A stretch of DNA of 64,000 nucleotides from Ophiodon elongatus (Eukaryota; Chordata; Actinopteri; Perciformes; Hexagrammidae), in the NCBI GenBank assembly GCA_016806645.1, contig JACSYO010000912.1, positions 62,001 through 126,000 of the forward strand, written 5' to 3'. Positions 14,590 through 27,400 of the stretch are shown here, one piece after another. A program made the position numbers and the translations under genes. Below the pieces are notes generated by a model. It was not told the origin of the DNA, did no database searches, and saw nothing but the letters and a program-made list of their open reading frames with translations. How positions within the stretch are numbered: the stretch's first letter is position 1; every line of letters starts with the position of its first letter.

Positions 14590-15369
14590 CAGCATGTTGT
14601 GGGCATTTGTGTGTGTGCAGATCCATGGCATTTTCCATTTGAGCCAGTATCTCAATATGATATCAATAATGCTCTTGTGTTGATAAATGAAGTGTGTGAA
14701 TTCACGCACATATGTCTATTCTGTTTGGCGGTGTAATCTAATAGGGGTCTCCTTTCATAATAACTACAGTACTAATAGATATGCCCTTAAGATCACAGAA
14801 GTTCACGCTTAACGATGCACTTCCTTGGGTCCTCAGCAATACAACCACTAAGTGTGACGGTTGTCGAGAAAATAAAAAGGATAAAATCAAAGCAATTGTC
14901 CTGTTCCCAACAGGCTCGTTTTCAACGGGCACTGCACTAGTCCCTTTAAAACATAGTCACAACATTTTTGTGTGTGTGTAAGCAACCTCTAATCTCTAGT
15001 ATAACTATGGACAAAGGGCTTTTTAGCATGCATGTCACCTGTCTGATAAAGTACTTGAGCCGTCATTCTGTCTGTGCTGTCAGCAGTGTAAACATCAAAG
15101 ACAAGTATGACAAGCGTTGCTGATCCATCCCTTAATCCTGTCTCATGTCTACTCAAGGTCTTTGTGTTCATAAGCAGGGACTGCAAGTTGAGTTGCCATG
15201 TCTGGATTTACAGAGTATTCAAATGAAAGTTTCCATCTGGTGAACAATACGACACATACTAAGAAAGACATCTGAAGAGAGCAGAGTCCCTCCCATACAT
15301 ATAATTAGTGTATACATACTGAAAATGCAAAATACAGAACAAAAAAAGAGACAGGCAGGTGAACAACTG

Positions 15370-15370
<1 letters not shown>
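14590..15370. other. Gene-free interval
   Basis: Nothing recognised. Confidence 0.6.

Positions 15371-15442
<72 letters not shown>
15371..15442. repeat. (GC)n(CA)n microsatellite
   Basis: GCGCGC leads into about 33 CA units. Confidence 0.97.
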
Positions 15443-15445
<3 letters not shown>

Positions 15446-18400
15446 TGGGAGGGTTTCCTTTCAGACTGTGTGGTCTGGCAGAGTTTACTCTGACAGCCAC
15501 TGCCAGTCAGTCTCTCTCAGCTCTTTATTGGGTTAAAGCTATCACAGAGGACCAGGTGGCCAACGAGCTGCAGGCGGCCCATTTCTTGGAAGGACACACA
15601 CGGCAGGACACACGCACACAGATTTGCAATTAAAAATGCATGCAGACATCCACACAAAAGGGATAAAAACGGCATACATTCGTGCAGGCAAACACAGTCA
15701 CTTGACTCTAGTGCACTTTTGAATTGTGGGCAATCTGGGGTCAGATCTTGCTTCGATCGCCTTCTCTGAGCATCGGAATATATCAGAGAGACAGAGAGCG
15801 ATGGAAATGAGGAAGAGCCAGCATAAATTTTAGTTGAATGACGACAGCCCTGTCGAATGATTCTCCCTTCTCCCATACAGCTTCGGTTGATTAAACTAAT
15901 ATGTCACCAAAGGCAATCTTTCCTCCCTTGTAATCAGAAGCACACTCTCTCTGTCTCTGTTTGTGTGTCCCATTCTCTGGTTTTATTTTGGCTATTTTTC
16001 TCCATCTGTCTTGATGTCTTCTTACAAATTTCATGACATGTTCCCTTGTGCCTTTCATCACCTCTTTCTCTTGGTGGCTTATTCTTTACCCTCCTCTCGT
16101 CCTTTGTGCTGTACCCTGTGTGCTTCTCTCTCCTAGTGTATATCAACAGTCTTAACTAGTGTAATTCAGTTAATTTATTGTCATTATTCTGAGACACACA
16201 AGCCATCTACTCCTACTCCTCTCTTTGCTAACCAGGATGCTTTTTCTGTTCTTGAAAAGATCCATTCTTACACCTGGAATATACAAGTTGTAGTAGGGCA
16301 TACATACAGATGCTGATATGCATCGTTATAGTACATACATGTGTATAGTGTAATACATTCTCACTCACACGCATGCATAATATACCCACTTTATATTCAT
16401 GTCGGCAGCATTAATAGTTCTGTTTTTCTCTCCCTCTCTCTCCTCCTCAGCACAGTGAATTTTAAGCTGAATTGAGTAATTTATCATAGGATACATAGGA
16501 TTGGGCAGGGCATATCTATTTCCAGCTCAACCAATGGCCTCAGTTGGAGAACACAAGGATTAGAGCAGAGGAATAAATAGGACAGCTAGAAAGGTGAAAT
16601 AAAAACAGAGGGAGGGAAATAAGGATAGAAATGCAGGAACCAGTATAGAACAAAAAAGGGCTGGCTCGATTTATTTCTATGCATCTGTGTTGATACGGTT
16701 GCACAATTGTTTTGCTTCTTTAGGACATACCAGGTGACCCAGCCAAGGCAGATCAGATGTCAGTCCACCATTTAACTTGTTCTGCTGATGGCTCATCTCC
16801 CCCTAAATGCCCAACAGGATGAAGGCTTGTCAGAAAGATATCAGGCAGCAAAGCCTCTGAATCTAACCGCCACAGGAAAGCTCTTTGCTATCCCTTCTAC
16901 ATTCAATAACCAGCTCCTTCTACTTGGCTTTCGAAGGCATCATCCTCCCAAGGGATTGTCAGCACCTGCAGGGCAGCTCTGCTCAGTGAATTAAGACAAG
17001 AGAACGATTCCTGACCGCAACATGCTGAGGGAATTTTAATTGTTTCTTCAGAACCACTAGCAGGTCTTTGATGCGCCCCAACTCTCATGAAGGTTTTAAG
17101 GGCACAATCCCATCATAACCTGAGCAGATGTCTCGTAACAATGACCTTCATGACTTGATCATTTCATCCCAGCCATGGAGCAGCTGCTAAGGATGTGCTC
17201 CAGGGCTACACTTTGAGAACACATAATGGACTCTCAGGCCCGACATATGAAGGTTTAACAAGCAGGAATGTACACTGTGTCATCCAAGTATGGGCTTCTT
17301 TTCTCTCATTAGTTGTTACCAATATAACTCAGGTTTATCTATTAAAACCTGTTAATAATATGGGGACCTCTATGAAGGTAATAATTGTGGAGGTTATCTT
17401 TGATCTTAATCTTGTGCGAATTTTGCCATGTCTGTCATTTATCAGGTAAACATTCTTCCGCAAATGACATACTATGTTTTGCCAAACACAGAGGTTATGT
17501 GATAATATTATGAATCGGCATTTCTGTGATTTGGGGTTAAATCTTTATTTTTTACGTCCCTCCTTTTACCTGCCTCTTTTTTCGCTGAAAAATATTGGTG
17601 GCTTGTTGGCAATTATAAATGGAAGTTTTGATATGGGTAAAATAAGGAGATTTCAACTTTCCTATATTGCATTAATCGTTGATTTTGTATTCACATTGTA
17701 TTTTAAAAATCATTAACCTCTAAATTGGAGTTTGACCCTGTGCAGTGTCAACAATATCCTGTATAAGCAGAGCAATCAAACACGGTATTGAACCAAGAGT
17801 GGTATTTAATCAGAAAGAGGAGAACACACGGGGTGGGTGGATGTAGCTGCTCGCCAGCTGACTGCCATTCTCAGTTTGTCTATACTAACATAAAAGCGTG
17901 CTGTTCTTTTACTCTCCTTTTTTCTTCTTCCTCTGTGCTCTCCTCCTTCCCACAGGACGTGGGACATCGGGCCGGTTGACCAGATAGTGTATTGATCTAT
18001 TGTCAGAATAGCAGAACACCAACACATTAAGCAGCAATTGGAGAGAGTACACAGCTCTCTTTTCTGCCCTGGCTGGCAGGGGAATAGCTACTGCTCACAG
18101 TAAATGTGTGGTCAAGCTCTCCTTTGTACAATAACAGAGTACACTGTGGTGGCCAATGCTGTAATTTAGGCAGGTGACAAAGCAGAAGAGGGGAAGAAAA
18201 GTAGAGGAGGGGGAGATGAGCAAAGTTTGCATGTCCTACGGTAACAGTATGACACAGCATAAATCACAAATGTATAAAATCAGTCATGCAAAAATCAGTT
18301 GTGCAGGTATTCTTATATGATAAAGGGCTGCGATCGAGGGAGAGCGGAGCAGAAGCTGCTGGGGACTAACACCCTTGAAATATTTTCATCAGATTGTTGG

Positions 18401-19974
18401 AACATTGACATTACTCAAACTGCAAGCTGAGGGAAAATATATAAGCTGCACATTCACATTCATCATCTGTAGCGGACTGCAGTTTTGCTAAAATGTGTAA
18501 TTACCTCAGGAAAATCAGTCTCCAACAAGGAAAACAGTGGGGAGGGAGGAGAGGATAGAGAAAGAAAGAAGAAGGAAACATGAATTGTTGGATAAATGCC
18601 AGGAGAAAAAGAGGAGAGATAAAGAAATGTGAAGAGGACAAGGAGGTTGTTAACAGAGGGATAAAGGCGGATTCATGGATAAGACCAGGCCAATAAAGGA
18701 TTTCACAGAACAGAGGTCCTGTAAAGCTCAGTGAGAGCTTCAATGTCTTGTTTATTTCATGGACAAACAACACTCAGACTCCAAGGAAAACACACTGTAG
18801 ATGGATCTTTTTGAATCATATGACAACAGACACATAATTATTGATACACCTGCCAGTATTTTGCTGATTTTGTTAAAATGGGTACACTGATATTAGTTTT
18901 AAATGCAAAAGTCTGTAGGACGAGCCATCCCAGAATTTTCCCTTTACTCATTGTGTCCCCCCGAAGTGATAGAGCTACAGAGAATGATCACATAAATCTG
19001 CAGCTCCCCCTTGTTTAGCTGTTTGTTATTGCTTTGTGTATTATGTTTTTCTGTATTAGATATTTCTTTATTCTACCTGTTTATAATGTTATTTAGACAT
19101 CATCTCTGTGCCTTTTACTTTATTGAATTGCCTAATGACTCTGCTGCATGCCCAATTGTAAGAACAATAAAGATGAGTCTTGAATGCACAAGCGAAATGT
19201 CTGTGAAATATAATTGCACAATAAAAAAAAAGATATTTGATAGAACTGTATATGTGATTCTATTAAGCTCATACATAGCAGCAAAATATATGCAAAGGCT
19301 GGGATTACAATGAGAAAAAACACAGCTCACAATGCAGGGTCTAATTCCCCAGTGCATTGTGACATCTTCTGTGTGTAGAAAAGAAAATTACACCAAAATG
19401 ACAACAGAACGCTCAGCCAACGGATTAAGCGGCCACCACAGTCTTGTGACTCTGATTCCTGCTGGCATTAAAGACGGCTCGCATTTTCTGAAAATAGACA
19501 AAGTGTGGCATCTTTGCCAGGGGAAACAACTTCATTATACATGCACAGGTTTGTGTCCCAGAAAAGCTTGCATCACACTGTAGAAAGACTGAGAGTTAAG
19601 AGCAGTCGCCAGCTGATTCCCCTTGGTGAGTGCTAACCTTGAGACATTCTCCTTGACGGCCATATCAGCATTCATCGCACACAGTTGCTTTCTACGGAGT
19701 GTCATATCGTGCCAAAACTATTCTTATGTGTATTTTGACCAGGCAGCATTTGTTCTTTGTGGTGACAGAAAGCTTTCACACAATCAGTATTCATAGTCAA
19801 TTCAATTATTATTTTTTTTTTTTTAAATATTGAATATTGAATTCAACATACTATAAGATGGTCTTGTGTGTGTGTGACTGTTTGCCAGAAAGATTACATG
19901 TGAGTAAGAGAAACGTCATTACACAATGGCTGCAAAATAACATGCCTGTCTTTCTCCTTCTCTCGATTATCAAG
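15443..19974. other. Gene-free interval with purine-rich patch
   Basis: A long purine-rich stretch at about 18535-18660 (GGAGGGAGGAGAGG-type words) and CT-rich patches at 15940-16140 and 16420-16450. No gene recognised. Confidence 0.6.
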
Positions 19975-20114
<140 letters not shown>

Positions 20115-21796
20115 TTGCGATTTCTTCCTTCAGCTCTATATGGGGGAATGAAAATCCAAGGAAAGGATAACCAAATTTAATGATATTATACCATGAAAGG
20201 TTAAAGTCTATGTGGAGGTACTGAACTTTAAACAATAAGGCTTCCAACAATGTGTTCCTTTAGCGTTCACACATTACTCACATTACTCACTAAGTCACAG
20301 GGCTGTCTCACGGTTACTGAAGGAAATAAATGGATCTATATGGACTGACAATTTAGATTTAGAAAACAGGCAAGGTTGCACTGCTTGACAATAAGACTTG
20401 AAAATGTACTCTCTTTTTATATAGTTACTCATTGAAAGTGCAGACAAGCAAGCTTTTAGCTCAGCCTTACAATTCAGTTTAGATTGAATGCATTCATTGT
20501 TTGCCAGCTCAGAAAAAGCTCAAGCTGACGTTCCACACTGAAACATTCCAACTGAAGTAACATAACTAAAATAAAATCATGTTCCAGGTAAAAAGCCAAA
20601 AAGTAGAAGAAAAACATGTTGGATCAACAATTATAATTTTGAAAATGCCAAATCAAAATAGGAATGAAAAGTTTCTCAAAGGCTTTCAGAACATGATGGA
20701 AACCTATAATGTGCAAAACAATGCATGCACATTTATAGAGTTCCTTTAAGTCCCTTTACATGTGTATCTCAGCAATGGCAATACTGTCGTCCACAAAATT
20801 CCAGGAATGTTTTTCCACATCCATTTCTATGTAAAAGTGACGTGTCCAATCGTAGGTTTTAAGCATAATGGCTTAAAGCTATGGTCTTTAAAAATAAAAA
20901 CATTACTGGCAAAATATTATTGAAAGTAATGCACAGGGGAATATAACCAGTGTAATATGTCTGAAGTTTAGGTTAAACTCTAATTTAAACAATAATCACA
21001 TATTTTTGCTTCTACTTTGCTGTAACAAAGCTTTGATCATGCAAGGTGCAGAAAATGTACTTCATATATTGAAACTCAAACTTATCTGGCTTCATATTAT
21101 ATCTTAAAAAATGATAGCCGGTTGGTCAAATTTAACTTTAATTAACATTTCAAAATGTTGTTCTTGAAAGTTCAAATTCCTTGCATATGAAGAAAATGTC
21201 ATTGAACATCTGTTATCTAATTTTAAACGTGCACTGGCATCAGTCAGAGAATGAGGCTGTTTACCATAACTCCATTTTGCACTTTATAGATTTTTTGATG
21301 AGTTTGATAAAAAAATAACATTCTTCTGCAGTGGGGCTCAAGGGCTGATTAAAGTCAATCTCTTTTTGAAAATGTGTAGGCAGTCTACCTCCTCTCTCTC
21401 TCTTCAGTGCCGCGGCAATAAACAGACAGTGGAGAAAGAATTGTGACTGCATGCAGATCATATTAGAGCGCAGTTCATCTACTTATGGACAACTGTTCAT
21501 TACAAAGATTTATCTATTCCAGAGTAGACAGCATGGTCTGCAATCATCTGTAAACCCCTCTCATAATAAAGAATACGATGGCCAAGGTTAAATCTGTCAT
21601 GTCCATAGATCAGTGTTGCGTAAAGGGTTTGAAAAATATGACTTTGCCTTTCAATATGGACACCTCGGATAATAATCTAGCAGTTTCTGCTTGATCAATC
21701 AATCAAGATACTGTTATGTTGTAAAGGGTACACGTGTAGCTTGTTCTTGTGTATTTTCAGAATCTGAGATACAAATGGTACTGTAATACCATCCCG
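20115..21796. other. Gene-free AT-rich interval
   Basis: Nothing recognised apart from a short tandem CATTACTCA pair near 20272-20290. Confidence 0.6.
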
Positions 21797-22205
21797 ATCT
21801 CATTCCAAACTCGTCACATATGGACACTACAAATGTGTCTATAAATGTAATTAACATTTAAGTTTCCTTGTATGGAAATGTAATTTAAAGAAGACAGGGC
21901 TGCCCCTTGACGTCGCTTTCTAACGCACTGGCTAGCCCTACACGTCTAACTATGGAGCTCCACTGCGGTCACAGTGAACACGTGGTTTATGCTGTGAATT
22001 CAAACAAAAACACTTGGTTATGTTAAGGCAACACAACTATGGATTTGGAAAAGATTGTCATTTGGGTTAAAATAAGTGGGTTTACATTGGAGTTAGTTGA
22101 ATGCCGGTCTGTCTCATACAGACACTAAAAGGGTGGCATATGCATCAATATCCGGCGTTGAGGGCCGTGACAAAACATCAGTATTTGACGCCCTGGGAAT
22201 GAGAC
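21797..22205. mobile_element. Inverted-terminal-repeat element, about 410 bp, non-coding
   Basis: The left terminus TCTCATTCCAAACTCGTCA and the right terminus read in reverse, TCTCATTCCCAGGGCGTCA, match at 18 of 25 positions when aligned, including TCTCATTCC and CGTCA. The interior carries words I associate with a common teleost dispersed repeat (a TTTGACGCC...GGGAATGAGA end). No protein frame is present. I cannot define a target duplication, so the superfamily is unassigned. Confidence 0.55.
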
Positions 22206-23290
22206 TATACTGGTTGTACACGTGGTTATGTTATCTCCAAAAATAATTAATCTTATGCTATTATACCAATCGACAGTGGAGGCCTTGTTTCTTTCTGCCA
22301 GTACATATGCAGCATGTTAGTGTGACTGGTGTTAGAACTGATATGTCTATTAATGTGTCTATCATAATAGTAATGACAACAATATTATGCTAAATACTAT
22401 GTTGCAATTATAATGCATAGATCAAAGCACAGCAAGAAACCCCAGGAAAACAGAGGAAGCTGCAAGTTGAAACAGCTGTTGATGAGATGTTATACTGGCA
22501 CATTTAACATTAGTTAAAAACAGATCAAAACATATTTGGACTCCATCTCTTCATTGGTTTTGAACATTTCGAAAGAGAGACATTATTAAACCCACAACTA
22601 CTGAAGTCCTTCCCGAAGTCCTTGTGTGGGCTTTTCTCATGCACATAACTAACAAAATACAAACATTGGTGCAATCATTAGAAATGCCCATTTCAGAGGA
22701 TCACAACAGTCAAGCTAAAACTCCATAATAAATTCAAGGACATGCCTTAATTATTATAACTAAACACATCAAAATGCTAATTCAGGAGGCGTCCTTGTGG
22801 AGTGTCTTGGTGGATGTGCATGGCACTTGTTGGTTAACATTTGGGTTTAATTACGAGCTCACACTGTTCCAACTCTTCAATCTCCTCCTCTGCCCTGTGC
22901 TCTTGTCTGACTTGAATATACTGCTTGGAGACCTGGTGAATTGCTGTACAAAGCTAGATTTAATTAATACATTCACGAGAAACCTTATTCTCATTGTTTA
23001 TACCTCTATCAATGGTTTTATACGGGTAAAGGATCAGGCTCTGAATGTTTTCTCTACTCGCTGTGCAACAAACATATTGCATTAAGCTCGTAAAATGTAG
23101 TGTTGCTGAGAAACTTAAATAAATCAAGTTGTTTAAAGGAAATGTTTTCACAACAACATAAACATATTAGAGATGAATTATGGCCCGTTTACACTAGCTC
23201 TAAGCAGCTTATAATACATCTTTAAAACAACTAATGACAAGATTAGTTGTAATCAATAAAAATACAATCTTTTATTTCCGTATCATTTAA
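22206..23290. other. Gene-free interval
   Basis: A 103-codon plus-strand frame at 22774-23085 has no recognisable features. A 9-bp inverted repeat ACAACTAAT/ATTAGTTGT lies near 23228-23252. Confidence 0.55.
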
Positions 23291-23329
23291 ATTGTGGGTT
23301 TTTATGAAGAAAAACCCCCACAATAAATT
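23291..23329. other. Bulged inverted repeat
   Basis: TTGTGGGTTTTT faces AAAAACCCCCACAA across a short loop, with a two-base bulge. It may be the remnant of a MITE end. Confidence 0.45.
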
Positions 23330-23439
23330 ACTTTAACAAAGTACACAGATAACATTAACACTTTACACTCAGTTTACACTGACTTCAGAGGGGTTTAAAT
23401 GGTGTTTGAGACAGGCCTTGTAGACCAGCTGCTCTTCCA

Positions 23440-23640
23440 ACAAAAAAAATCTGTATCTGCCAATATGCATCATCAATGATCGGCAATTTGTATCGGCGGT
23501 AAAACAAGGTAATAAGGGATCCCTTTTTTCTTTTGGGCTGATCCAATCTGTGACTATGATCTGTGATCCGATCCGAACCATGAGTTTTATGATCCGATCC
23601 ACCACTAAAACTAACATATAAAACACATTAAAGTTACATG
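23440..23640. repeat. Possible dispersed repeat with GATCCGATCC words
   Basis: Contains TGTATCGGCGG, CTGTGATCCGATCCGAACCA and a second GATCCGATCCACC within 200 bases. The pattern resembles a known vertebrate dispersed repeat, but the ends are not identifiable. Confidence 0.35.
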
Positions 23641-23680
23641 CAATTTTTTTTTTATCCGGTTTATTACTATAATTCTGTTA

Positions 23681-23766
23681 AATAATAATAATAATAATAA
23701 AGACAATAATAATAACAGCAATAACAGTAACAACAACAATAATAATAATAATAACAATAATAATAG
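23681..23766. repeat. (AAT)n/(AAC)n trinucleotide repeat
   Basis: AAT units interspersed with AAC/CAG units. The poly-leucine frame on the minus strand is an artefact of this repeat. Confidence 0.93.
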
Positions 23767-24181
23767 TCTTTTTTCCCCTTTTGCCATAAGCACATTTCAA
23801 AGATTCTTTTATCTCAACAACTTTTGGTTCTCCCTCCCACATAGGGCACTATTAATAATGGCAGAATGACCTGTCGGCTTCATAAAAAACTATTTGTTCT
23901 CATTCACATGGGTGCACATATATGCACAACGAGATTCTACTGAAATCCTCTGTGTCCAGGGAAAAATATATTTAAAAGGTTTATTGCAAGTTTAACATTA
24001 GATCAGGTCAGAGCAGAGAGCTGTTTGTGGTTGGTCAGCCCATAATTTGAATTTATGAACTTGCATATCAACATACAGTTATAGCCTCATATAATCCTTT
24101 TGCTAATGTATTTGTGCAAATTATATAGGGAGGCTGGACTTATTGAATATGTTAATCCATTAAACCATGAATAATTTGACT
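23767..24181. other. Gene-free interval
   Basis: Nothing recognised. Confidence 0.55.
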
Positions 24182-24209
24182 TCTATCTATCATCTATCTA
24201 TCTATCGTC
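24182..24209. repeat. (TCTA)n tetranucleotide repeat
   Basis: Imperfect TCTA/ATCTA units. Confidence 0.85.
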
Positions 24210-24269
24210 TATTACACAGTAAAAACAGATGATTTATTTCATCCCTTTTGACTTTTCTTTTGCCTCTGA

Positions 24270-24290
24270 TTCAGCACCATGGAGAGAGCC
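24270..24290 (+). promoter_or_regulatory. RE1/NRSE-like REST binding site
   Basis: TTCAGCACCATGG followed by AGAGAGCC matches the 21-bp RE1 consensus at 18 positions (mismatches at 11, 15 and 18; position 11 tolerates T or C). Both half-sites are present with canonical spacing. REST represses neuronal genes in non-neural cells. The site lies 21 kb upstream of adra2c. Binding is inferred. Confidence 0.5.
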
Positions 24291-24369
24291 TGAGGCTGCG
24301 CTTGCTCCACAATCACAGGCAACACTATGGAAAAGTTGCCTTGAGAAAAGAGCTGTTCGACAGTTAAGA

Positions 24370-24381
24370 CACACACAAACA

Positions 24382-24433
<52 letters not shown>
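24370..24433. repeat. (CT)n(CA)n compound microsatellite
   Basis: CT run of about nine units followed by about 17 CA units. Confidence 0.95.
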
Positions 24434-24435
<2 letters not shown>

Positions 24436-27400
24436 GATATACTAAACCCTGCCACTCTATCTTCTGTGTCCTTCACTCCATTACTTTCTCTCCATCTCGT
24501 AAATAGAAGTGGGATAAGCGTTTCAGTCCATTCATCTTGCATCCAATATGCCTCTCAGTCGTATCTGCCTAAATTCCACCTCTCACATCTCGACATAACT
24601 TGATTTGCCAGTCCATCTCCACCTACAGAGCTCAAGAGGACCCTCTTTCTCTGTCTCTCTATTCCACAGGCTGCTACTGGCAGAAGGATGACCCTCTTGT
24701 CTCTATTCAATTCCCTTACCATCTCTGCATTTGAGCTAATTCACTTGCTATGGTGTCTCTCTTTCTGTACGAGACCTTATAGGATCACCTTTCATTTTCC
24801 TATTACTGTCCCCCTTTCAGTCAATCCCTCCACCTCTTTCTCCCTCACTTTCCAACTTCCCCTATCAAATGCTCTGGTGATCTATACCCATTGATAACAA
24901 GGGACGGATAAGGAAGGAATAGAAATATGCTAATTTTGACCATTTCTGCTTTGCTCCTTTCTTTGCATTAAGTCCTGTCTTCTCTCATCCCGGCTTATCA
25001 CTTGCTCCGGTGATCCATACTGTAGGACCAGAGGGGCAGATTTGGTAATGCAAGCCGCTGAGGTGTATATCTGTGCATGAGTCTGTGCATGTGTGTGTGT
25101 GTGTGTGCCAGCTACTCAGGTGAGCTCAGGCCATAAATTAACAAATCAGGATGCGGACAGAGCGGGGAAGCAGCTCGTCCTGATCCAGTGTTTCTGCTAG
25201 AGCTTGGTTAAGCCCGTGATTTACGGGCTTGTGTGCATGTGTGTGTCTGATGAGGATGGAGTGGACAGTGATGGCAATGCATGTGTGAGAGGCTGTGTGG
25301 GGGCTCGTGTTTTTCTGCATTAAGTACAGTGATGGTTGATGGACTACTTTGTGATTGATAGGGACAGCTAGGGGAGGGAGGAAGTCTGATGGCGGCGTTA
25401 CAAACACATTCAGCCCTAACCAGCTCTCTGTCTCTCTCACCTCTCCCCTGCCTCATCACTCAAAAAACAACCTCTACCCAACCCCCTTTTAAAAAAAACT
25501 TTCATCATGCATTCAGCCGTCGTCTTTGCTCTTTCTCGGTGCTGAGCAGCCGGACCTTTGGCTGAACAAAAAACGGTTATAGACGGTATATTATTTTTCT
25601 GAAAATAGCCCGACCTAATATAGGAAGTAAAATAAGATCTGGAGTAATTGAGGGTGGGACCAGAAAAAAGAGGGCGGGAAAGTAAAATAAAATAATGTAT
25701 GTGGATACGAGTGTTTCTACTTTAATCGTGTCAAGAGGAGAAACCTGGGAGACAAGAATGAACCAGGACAGAATGAGATGAAGAGATAGAGAGATATGGG
25801 TGGATGTTGGAGAAAAGACAATAGTAACTACATTAGAAGCCCCACAGCCCCAGGCATTGGCAATATTGCATTTCCTGCTGAGAAAAACAACATGAAAACA
25901 GGCCCACAAAGAAGAGGGAATTCACAGCTCTGCTGATACGGAGCTGCTCTTCACTGTTAACACATCAAGCCGACACATGCAGCCAAGCACACGCCCACGA
26001 GTATGCAACCACATGGTTGCACATGCAGAGACAGAGACAGACCAACACTCACACTGTTTATCGAAAACTAAATCTGCAAATCCCGTATGATTCCACTTGA
26101 AGTTATAAAAAACTAGAGTCTACAGCCATGCTAACAGCTCTGTGAAACTGCACAGGTCATTTATAAAGAAAACCAATTGAAAGACAGATAAAAGTTGATG
26201 TCCAAAATGAGTTGTTGATCTTTAGATGTCATGGTGAAGTAAAGTAAGTGTTAGCCCTCATTTCTTAGACAGGACATTATACTGTGCATTAAAGAGATAT
26301 GTCTACATTTTTTCAAGTCAGTCTTGTAATTGTCCTTTCTCTCTATACTGGCTGTAAAGAGACCCCATCTTATTTCATCAATAAAAGTGTAAGGGAGGGG
26401 GATCAAATCACAGGCACTGCTATGTTTTTTTTGGTACTTACTTCTATCTTTGTGTTTCAACTGGTAAGTGTTTCCATTTCGAGGTGCAGCATGAAGACAA
26501 TGAGAATATAAGGGAAATTTGTACTAAAATCATGGTCAATTTGAAACACCCTTAATTTATGTTAATTAGATTTGTGAAGTTGTACATCGAAAAAGGACTG
26601 TGGATTTTGTACCCCATAACTCAAATAAGAAGCACAGAGAAGGAGCGTTTCAATGTGCAGACTGTTCCAAAGAAACATGAACCTTTGAATTAAAAACAGC
26701 AGTGCAATGAGGAACCACAACATCCTTTCAAGAGTGACTGTGGATCCAGCTGTGCAGCTGTAATCAGTTAACAATGCTACTTGAGATGTTGCTTCTGTGG
26801 GAAGTGTCATGATATTCAAAATCTTTGGGCGGACTTGGAAGAGAATTTCTGGATTCAGTTGGTTATAATAAAAATCAATTTAATAAAAGTTGGTAATACA
26901 GTGCACAAGTCTCAGCTGAGGGATCGTAGGCCAAGTCGCATTCCACAGGCCCAGACAGTTGCCCGTAAAAGCAGCCTGAGAGATTTAACTGTCTGTGCGC
27001 ATTGACCTCAGAGAGCCCTGAACTGACCAGTACATTTAATTATATAGTTCAATGAAAATGTGCATCATCGCCTCTCATTGGCTCAGTTTTACAACATATG
27101 GTCCGGCTAAAGTTTCACATGGCTAGAATCAGCATTCCGATTGGTCACTTTGGTCCATATGCCCTCCTCTAGGCTTTATGGCTCTTGATGTCATCTCTCC
27201 CCCCTCACACAGTTCAGCTCCGCAACCCCCCTCGAGTGGGGTTGTTTTATTGCTCTTTGTGTGTCTGTAGGAGAATTCAGTATCCATCCCCCTCTCTCTA
27301 TCTCATTCCATGCATACCTGCTAAAAGTCTAAGTAAGAAACTCAATGTGGCTTTCTTCTGTCACGCATACTCCTTCCCATAAGGCTCACTATTCCTTATT

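Noticed and set aside
23611..23793. Poly-leucine frame resembling a membrane segment
   Set aside because: Created by the AAT trinucleotide repeat read on the minus strand.
25536..25556. Possible RE1 on the minus strand (CTCAGCACCGAG)
   Set aside because: Only the left half-site matches; the right half fails at most informative positions.
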